Assembly: GCA_027487685.1 (NCBI GenBank)
Contig: JAIYDC010000046.1
Coordinates: 78,419-142,418 of the forward strand
DNA from: Pseudomonadota bacterium
Lineage (GTDB): Bacteria > Bdellovibrionota > Bacteriovoracia > Bacteriovoracales > Bacteriovoracaceae
Length of the DNA stretch: 64,000 nt
Direction: 5' to 3'
Shown here in pieces: positions 59,502-64,000 of the stretch. The notes below the pieces were generated by a model, which saw nothing but the letters and a program-made list of their open reading frames with translations, had not been told where the DNA came from and made no database searches. A program made the position numbers and the translations under genes. Within the stretch, counting starts at the first letter, position 1, and each line of letters opens with the position of its first letter.

Positions 59502-60320
59502 ATGTACGGTTTACTCCTGATCGGAATCTCGGTGGTCGCGGGCTTCCTCGGATCCCTCTTAGGGCTCGGAGGAGGAATCATCGTCGTGCCAGCGCTCACC
59601 CTCCTCTTCAACGTCGATATCCGCTACGCCGTGGCAGCGAGCTTAGTTTCCATCATCGCGACCTCCTCTGGGGCCGCCGCAAGTTTCCTGCGAGATCACC
59701 TCACGAACCTGCGCGTGGCGGTGCTCCTTGAAGTCGGTACTGTCGCCGGTGCGATGACAGGATTTCTGATCGCCGCACGGATCAACTCCCAGATGCTCTT
59801 TCTCCTCTTCGGGGGCTTTCTTTTTTTCTCGGCGCTGATGATGCTCCGGAAAAAACAAGAGCAACGGGCCCTGACGGATCACCCCTGGTCAGCGGCGCTC
59901 GGACTCGGGAGTGAATTCCGCGAGGAGACCGGAGAGCTTGTGGCGTACAAGGTCGCGCAAGTGCCCCTGGGACTCGCGGCCATGTTCGGCGCTGGGGTCC
60001 TCTCTGCTCTCCTCGGCATCGGGAGTGGAATCTTCAAAGTCCTTGCGATGGACACGGCGATGAAGCTTCCTCTCAAGGTTTCTTCGGCGACGTCCAACTT
60101 CATGATCGGCGTCACAGCGACGGCGAGTGCGGGAGCGTACTTCCTCCGCGGAGACATTAGGCCCGAAATCGCTGGGCCCGTGGCCCTTGGGATCATCGTG
60201 GGTTCCTGGGTCGGTGCACGAGCGATGATCCATCTTCCGGCGCAACTCATCCGGAAGATCTTCGTCGTCGTTCTCGCAGTGGTTTCAGTGCAAATGATCC
60301 TGCGAGGCCTCGCGCCATGA
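59502..60320 (+). CDS. TauE/SafE-family sulfite exporter-like membrane protein
   Basis: The 272-residue protein has eight hydrophobic segments in two similar halves: GFLGSLLGLGGGIIVVPALTLLF at the start and GVLSALLGIGSGIFKVLAMD in the second half, the two TauE signature hairpins. Family members move sulfite, sulfoacetate or similar organosulfur anions. It lies seven bases after the desaturase and overlaps the DUF1634 gene by ATGA, a common pairing. Confidence 0.93.
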   Translation: MYGLLLIGISVVAGFLGSLLGLGGGIIVVPALTLLFNVDIRYAVAASLVSIIATSSGAAASFLRDHLTNLRVAVLLEVGTVAGAMTGFLIAARINSQMLFLLFGGFLFFSALMMLRKKQEQRALTDHPWSAALGLGSEFREETGELVAYKVAQVPLGLAAMFGAGVLSALLGIGSGIFKVLAMDTAMKLPLKVSSATSNFMIGVTATASAGAYFLRGDIRPEIAGPVALGIIVGSWVGARAMIHLPAQLIRKIFVVVLAVVSVQMILRGLAP

Positions 60321-60682
60321 AAACCGATTCAACGCTCGAATTAAAAATCTCATTTTTCCTCAGGGCCGGGGTGATCTTCGCGGGAGTTCTCATCGCTCTT
60401 GGGTGGATCCTGAAGTTCCGCCTGCACCTGAATCCGTTCTTTAACTTCCAAACTTACGATCCTATTCCTCTCCAGGACCTCGTTTCTTTTCACCGACAGA
60501 GAGGAGACTATGCCGCCCTACTTTCCTACGCAGGACTCGCGGCCCTGATCTGCCTTCCCCTCTTTCGCGTCCTTCTCACAGCGTTTTTGTTTTTCCGGCA
60601 ACGGGAGTTCGCGCTGGCGGCCATTGCCAGCGGAGTTTTTCTAATTCTCCTCCTCGCCATGGGTCTAGGGCTGGAGCTCTGA
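60317..60682 (+). CDS. DUF1634 membrane protein, partner of TauE-like transporter
   Basis: The 121-residue protein has three hydrophobic segments (RAGVIFAGVLIALGWIL, YAGLAALICLPLFRVLLTAFLF, AIASGVFLILLLAMGLGL) and fits DUF1634, found beside TauE/SafE transporters in many genomes. Its role is unknown; a subunit or regulator of the transporter is the usual guess. The ATG overlaps the TauE stop. Confidence 0.88.
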   Translation: MKTDSTLELKISFFLRAGVIFAGVLIALGWILKFRLHLNPFFNFQTYDPIPLQDLVSFHRQRGDYAALLSYAGLAALICLPLFRVLLTAFLFFRQREFALAAIASGVFLILLLAMGLGLEL

Positions 60683-60729
60683 GGTCCTCGGTCATTGCCT
60701 TCTTCGGTCAGCGGATGTAGAAAACCTTC

Positions 60730-61128
60730 ATGGAAAAAGATCGGACGACACACTCTATCCCTGTGGGCTACCTTCTGTGGGTTTTCGGGTTCACCGGCTC
60801 TCACCGCTTCTACTATGGGAAACCTCTCACGGGGGTGCTTTACTTTTGTACCTTTGGGCTGCTGATGGTAGGCTGGGTCATCGACTTCTTCCTCATCCCG
60901 CAGATGGAGCGAGAGTCGGCCCGGCGCTTTGCTCCCGGTGCCTATGATTACAGTGTGGCCTGGCTCCTTCTGACCTTCCTCGGCGTCTTCGGCGCTCACC
61001 GCTTTTACTTGGGCAAATGGATCACTGGCGTCATCTGGCTCTGCACCGGAGGCTTCTTCCTCGTGGGGTACCTCTTTGATTTCTTAACGATCAATGGGAT
61101 GGTCTCAGAAAGAAACCATCTCACGTAG
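60730..61128 (+). CDS. Protein with two TM2 domains
   Basis: The 132-residue protein has two TM2 units, each with a glycine-rich turn and a histidine-arginine motif: GFTGSHRFYYGKPLTGVLYF and GVFGAHRFYLGKWITGVIWL. Each unit gives two membrane helices. TM2 proteins are widespread and poorly understood; some take part in cell-surface or signalling complexes. It stands alone, convergent with the TerC-like gene. Confidence 0.9.
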   Translation: MEKDRTTHSIPVGYLLWVFGFTGSHRFYYGKPLTGVLYFCTFGLLMVGWVIDFFLIPQMERESARRFAPGAYDYSVAWLLLTFLGVFGAHRFYLGKWITGVIWLCTGGFFLVGYLFDFLTINGMVSERNHLT

Positions 61129-61161
61129 CTCGGGTGAAGTCCGAGAGAGAGCTCCGAGGGG

Positions 61162-62094
61162 CTAGTGCCCTTGGAGTTTTTTCCGGTTGCTCCAGATGGA
61201 AATCAGCACCGAGGAAAGAAGGATCGTGAAGATCACGGCCATCGTGACGGAGACCGGCATGTGGTACCAGTGCATGATCAACATCTTCGTTCCGATGAAC
61301 ATGAGGATCAGGGCAAGGCCATACTTCAGGTAATGGAACATGTCGGCGAAGCCCTTGAGCGCAAAGTAAAGAGACCGAAGGCCTAGGATGGCGAAGACGT
61401 TCGACGTGAAGACGAGGAAGGGATCACTCGTGATGCCGATGATGGCTGGGATGGAGTCGATGGCAAAGACGAGGTCGGAGAATTCGACGAAAATCAGGGT
61501 GATGAAAAGAGGAGTGATCATCCACTTTCCGCTGACGTTCACGAAGAACTTGTCCTCGTGAAAATGCGGAGAAGTCGGAAAGATCTTCTTGGTCCAGGTG
61601 ATGACCCAGCTCTTCTCGAGATCGTGTTCGTCGCCTTGGGGCATGAGCATCTTGATCCCGGAGAACACGAGGAACGCACCAAAGAAGTAGATGACCCAGG
61701 TGAATTTCTCGAGGATTGCAATCCCGGCCCAGATGAAGAACGCGCGCATCACGAGGGCACCGAGGATCCCGTAGAAGAGGACCTTGTGTTGGTACTGGTT
61801 CGGAATCTTGAAGTAGCCGAAGATGAGTAAGAAGACGAACAGGTTATCCACGGACAGAGACTTTTCAATCACGTACCCCGTGAGGAAGAGCATGAAATCT
61901 TCCTGCCCGCGCCAGTAGAGAATGATCACGCTGAAGGCCATGGCCATCGCAATCCAGACACCGGACCAAATGATCGATTCTTTAAAGCCCACGGTGTGAG
62001 ACTTTTTGTGAAAGATCCCAAGGTCAAGGAGAAGGACGACAAGGATGAAAGCGACAAAGGCGATCCAAATGGCCAGGGACGTTTCGTGATGCAT
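61162..62094 (-). CDS. TerC/Alx-family membrane protein
   Basis: The 310-residue protein has nine hydrophobic segments and the TerC signature acids: EKSLSVDNLFVFLLIFGYFKIP and FVEFSDLVFAIDSIPAIIGIT. The family includes Alx and TerC, linked to manganese or proton export and to tellurite resistance. GAGGAAACTTT precedes the ATG. No ter operon is nearby, so a role in metal export or protein metalation is the best general call. Confidence 0.92.
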   Translation of the reverse strand: MHHETSLAIWIAFVAFILVVLLLDLGIFHKKSHTVGFKESIIWSGVWIAMAMAFSVIILYWRGQEDFMLFLTGYVIEKSLSVDNLFVFLLIFGYFKIPNQYQHKVLFYGILGALVMRAFFIWAGIAILEKFTWVIYFFGAFLVFSGIKMLMPQGDEHDLEKSWVITWTKKIFPTSPHFHEDKFFVNVSGKWMITPLFITLIFVEFSDLVFAIDSIPAIIGITSDPFLVFTSNVFAILGLRSLYFALKGFADMFHYLKYGLALILMFIGTKMLIMHWYHMPVSVTMAVIFTILLSSVLISIWSNRKKLQGH

Positions 62095-62182
62095 AAAGTT
62101 TCCTCAATTCCTAGTTTCTGGTATTCTAATACCTTCAACTGGGCCTTGTCATGAAAATAGACTTTATCGTGGGATCGGAAAA

Positions 62183-62770
62183 ATGAACACGCGGCTGATC
62201 CAGGCGCTCGAAAAAGTGCGCGCGCTTCCGAAGATCACCTTAGGTGAGATCGCAACGCACTTGGAAGGCGAGGCGATCCTCGTCTTGTGTCTCGTCACGA
62301 TCCTCCCGTTCATGCAGCCAATTCCCATTCCCGGTCTCTCCAGCGTCCTGGGTTTCGTCGTCCTGCTGCAGGGGCTCGGTCTCATGGTTTTGGACCGTCC
62401 ACTCCTCACGGAAAAAATGAGTGCAGTGGTTATTCCACACGATAGGTTTGATATTATCTATCGAGCGGCCCTTCGGTTCACCGGGTTCACGGCCCGGCTC
62501 TCGGCCTTCAAGCACCCGGCCACGAACTCGAAGCCCTCGAAGATCCTGTGCGGTCTCTCGATTGTCCTCTCCGCGGCGTTTCTCTCGCTCCCGCTTCCTA
62601 TCCCCTTCTCAAACTTTGTGCCGGCCCTTGCCATTTTCCTGATCTGCGTGGGTCTCATCGAAGAAGATGTCATGCTCGTGCTCATGGGCCACGGGATCAC
62701 GGCCGTGGTCTGTGTGATCGCGGTCTTTTCTTTTGAGATCCTCCGGGAGCGCCTAACCAACTGGCCCTAG
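62183..62770 (+). CDS. ExoD-family membrane protein
   Basis: The 195-residue protein begins with the ExoD block (LGEIATHLEGEAILVLCLVTILPFMQPIPIPGLSSVLG) and has four to five hydrophobic segments. ExoD was first tied to exopolysaccharide production in rhizobia; its function is unclear. The gene is convergent with a small exported-protein gene, and their stops share the palindrome CTAG. Confidence 0.88.
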   Translation: MNTRLIQALEKVRALPKITLGEIATHLEGEAILVLCLVTILPFMQPIPIPGLSSVLGFVVLLQGLGLMVLDRPLLTEKMSAVVIPHDRFDIIYRAALRFTGFTARLSAFKHPATNSKPSKILCGLSIVLSAAFLSLPLPIPFSNFVPALAIFLICVGLIEEDVMLVLMGHGITAVVCVIAVFSFEILRERLTNWP

Positions 62771-63021
62771 TGGGCCTGGTCGAGGGAGCAACCTGCGGTC
62801 CCACCTGACAGCGAGAGAGACTCGGTCTTGATCTCTACCGGCTTCTTCGCCTTCTCGTCACAGTCCTCGAGCTTCTTGTCCAGGGCCTTCAATTTTTCAT
62901 GCACGACTTTCTGCTGCTTCACAACCTTATCGTCCTTAGTCACCGGCAGGGTCTTGGCCTTCCCGGCCGGAGCTGCAGAAACGGTGACCGAGAAGAAGAG
63001 AACGGCGATGAAAACTTTCAT
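62767..63021 (-). CDS. Small exported protein, 84 residues
   Basis: The product has a signal peptide (KVFIAVLFFSVTVSAAPA) and a short, charged helical body with two cysteines (EDCDEK, AGCSLDQAH). I do not recognise it. It begins two bases after the SDR gene stop, so it is co-transcribed, and its stop overlaps that of exoD. Coupling to an SDR suggests, at most, a shared regulation. Confidence 0.78.
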   Translation of the reverse strand: MKVFIAVLFFSVTVSAAPAGKAKTLPVTKDDKVVKQQKVVHEKLKALDKKLEDCDEKAKKPVEIKTESLSLSGGTAGCSLDQAH

Positions 63022-63023
63022 TG

Positions 63024-63776
63024 TTACTCCTTACTGTAATTGACGGCCCGAAGACCCATGAACGCACGATACCAGGTCCGAGGGAGGATACTCAAGAGAC
63101 GAACGATCGAGGCAAAAAAGAACGGGAACGCGTACACCATCTTCTTCTTCTCCACCGCCCGGGCGATCAGAAGGGCCGCCCGGGAAGCCGGGACAAGAAA
63201 CGGCATCGAGTGCGTATTGGTCGCGGTGAGTGGGGTCTCGACGAAGCCGGGGCAGATGGTGGTGACCGCAATGTTAAACTTCCGGAGGTCGAGGTGAAGG
63301 GACTCGCAGTACTTCAGCACCGCTGCCTTCGTGGCACTGTACGCAGAGACACCGGGGAGGCCGTTGTACCCGGCGATGGAGGAGATCGCCACGAGCTGCC
63401 CTTTCCCAGTCGGGATCATGACGTCGAGAGCGGCCTCGAAGGCGTACATCACTCCGAGGAGGTTCACGTGGACCATCTTGTAGCTCCAGTCGAAGTCCGG
63501 GACCTTGGTTTTAAATTTGTAGCCGATGCCTGCGTTAGCGATCAACAGATCAAGGCCAATGACTCGAGAAAACTCCGCGATCGCAGCTTTTAAGGCCGCG
63601 CGGTCGGCGACGTCGACCGGATAAAAGGTCAGGTGCTCCGTGCTGCCCTGAAAACTCTCTTTGAACTTGAGGGGGTCCCGTCCACAGACTCCGACCTTCC
63701 AGCCACGGTGGAGGTAGAGTTTTGCTAACTCCATACCGATACCCGTCGTACCACCGGTGATAAAAACAGCTCTCAT
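63024..63776 (-). CDS. Short-chain dehydrogenase/reductase (SDR)
   Basis: The 250-residue protein has the classical SDR pattern: TGGTTGIGMELAKLY for NAD(P) binding, LIANAGIG, the catalytic Ser-Tyr-Lys in AISSIAGYNGLPGVSAYSATKAAV, and CPGFVETPLT. The basic residue after the first strand hints at NADPH. It would reduce or oxidise an alcohol or ketone of unknown identity, possibly a fatty acyl or polyol compound. The C-terminal end is hydrophobic and may attach to membranes. Confidence 0.92.
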   Translation of the reverse strand: MRAVFITGGTTGIGMELAKLYLHRGWKVGVCGRDPLKFKESFQGSTEHLTFYPVDVADRAALKAAIAEFSRVIGLDLLIANAGIGYKFKTKVPDFDWSYKMVHVNLLGVMYAFEAALDVMIPTGKGQLVAISSIAGYNGLPGVSAYSATKAAVLKYCESLHLDLRKFNIAVTTICPGFVETPLTATNTHSMPFLVPASRAALLIARAVEKKKMVYAFPFFFASIVRLLSILPRTWYRAFMGLRAVNYSKE

Positions 63777-63870
63777 GCACGATCCTTTGAGGAGGAAATG
63801 CTAACACGGGATCGGGCACTTCACCATTGGCCAACGCGGAAAACAATTTTGACTTTTCCCTGATTTACCC

Positions 63871-63899
63871 TTGACGAGGGAGCGGCAGGTCTTTATAGT
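63871..63899 (+). promoter_or_regulatory. Sigma-70-type promoter of tRNA-Asp
   Basis: TTGACG at 63871 and TATAGT at 63894 are separated by 17 bases, placing the transcript start a few bases before the tRNA at 63913. Confidence 0.8.
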
Positions 63900-63912
63900 T
63901 GATGAAAATTCC

Positions 63913-63989
63913 GGGGGAGTAGTTAAGTTGGTTATAACGTCTGCCTGTCACGCAGAAGGCCGCGGGTTCGAGTCCCGTCTCTCCCGCCA
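63913..63989 (+). tRNA. tRNA-Asp (anticodon GTC)
   Basis: A complete class I tRNA with acceptor GGGGGAG/CTCTCCC (one G-T pair), anticodon stem TCTGC/GCAGA around loop CTGTCAC giving anticodon GTC, T-arm GCGGG-TTCGAGT-CCCGT, discriminator G and encoded CCA. Confidence 0.97.
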
Positions 63990-64000
63990 TTTTTTAACTC

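Noticed and set aside
1..64000. CRISPR arrays, IS elements, prophage or secretion clusters
   Set aside because: I saw no regularly spaced direct repeats, transposase, integrase, capsid or tail genes. Repeats found are tRNA-derived or hairpins.

Overview
The window reads as a chromosomal segment of a GC-rich, Gram-negative, predator-type deltaproteobacterial lineage, most likely Bdellovibrionota (Bdellovibrio/Bacteriovorax relatives). This is inferred from gene content: many exported proteins and lipoproteins of unknown family, outer-membrane barrels, a DUF3015-DUF4105 pair, a sigma-54 activator with an FHA-like N-terminus, a KirBac channel, a membrane pyrophosphatase and a FliL-like protein away from flagellar genes. 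It is mainly core chromosome. No CRISPR array, transposase, integrase or recognisable prophage was seen. The only clear sign of past integration is at a tRNA-Leu gene near 35.2-36.3 kb.

Layout. 0-7 kb: end of an unknown gene, a K+-dependent-type membrane pyrophosphatase behind a KirBac channel, a YkgJ-type cysteine-cluster protein, and two exported paralogs with a HEARH zinc-protease-like motif. 7-11.6 kb: a translationally coupled operon of GNAT, LuxE-like acyl-protein synthetase and a LuxC-like acyl-CoA reductase fused to a PaaK-like ligase, with no luciferase; an AlkB-like dioxygenase is divergent. 12.6-20.3 kb: an ABC-F ATPase operon, a sodium:solute symporter with a possible leaderless promoter, a MaeB-type malic enzyme, RidA and a DUF218 protein. 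20.3-24.8 kb: an RCC1-repeat lipoprotein and two envelope proteins.

24.8-29.5 kb is a tight operon accA-yicC-gmk-rel, joining fatty-acid initiation, RNA turnover, GTP supply and (p)ppGpp signalling. 29.6-35.2 kb: a lipoprotein, the FliL-like protein convergent with a sigma-54 activator, then engB, plsC and an epimerase. 35.2-36.3 kb is a mosaic of intact tRNA-Leu(CAA), a 164-bp palindromic element ending in tRNA 3'-end sequence, a lower-GC lipoprotein gene and a broken tRNA-Leu copy. 36.3-44.4 kb: small enzymes, an exported nucleotidyltransferase/kinase-like fusion, a class A acid phosphatase, DUF3015-DUF4105, an FkbM methyltransferase, a ZIP transporter and an outer-membrane barrel.

44.7-64 kb: an orphan histidine kinase, a GH5-like exported protein with C-terminal repeats, tandem exported paralogs, a CxxCH exported protein divergent from a LysR regulator with a dyad at its start, an ATP-grasp enzyme, a 49-residue lipoprotein, a barrel, a polysaccharide deacetylase lipoprotein, a desaturase pair, TauE/DUF1634, TM2, TerC, ExoD, an SDR enzyme and tRNA-Asp. 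The best candidates for new biology are the exported nucleotidyltransferase-kinase fusion, the LuxC/LuxE operon without luciferase, the HEARH paralogs and the tRNA-Leu mosaic. All functions are read from motifs and family memory; no database search was run.
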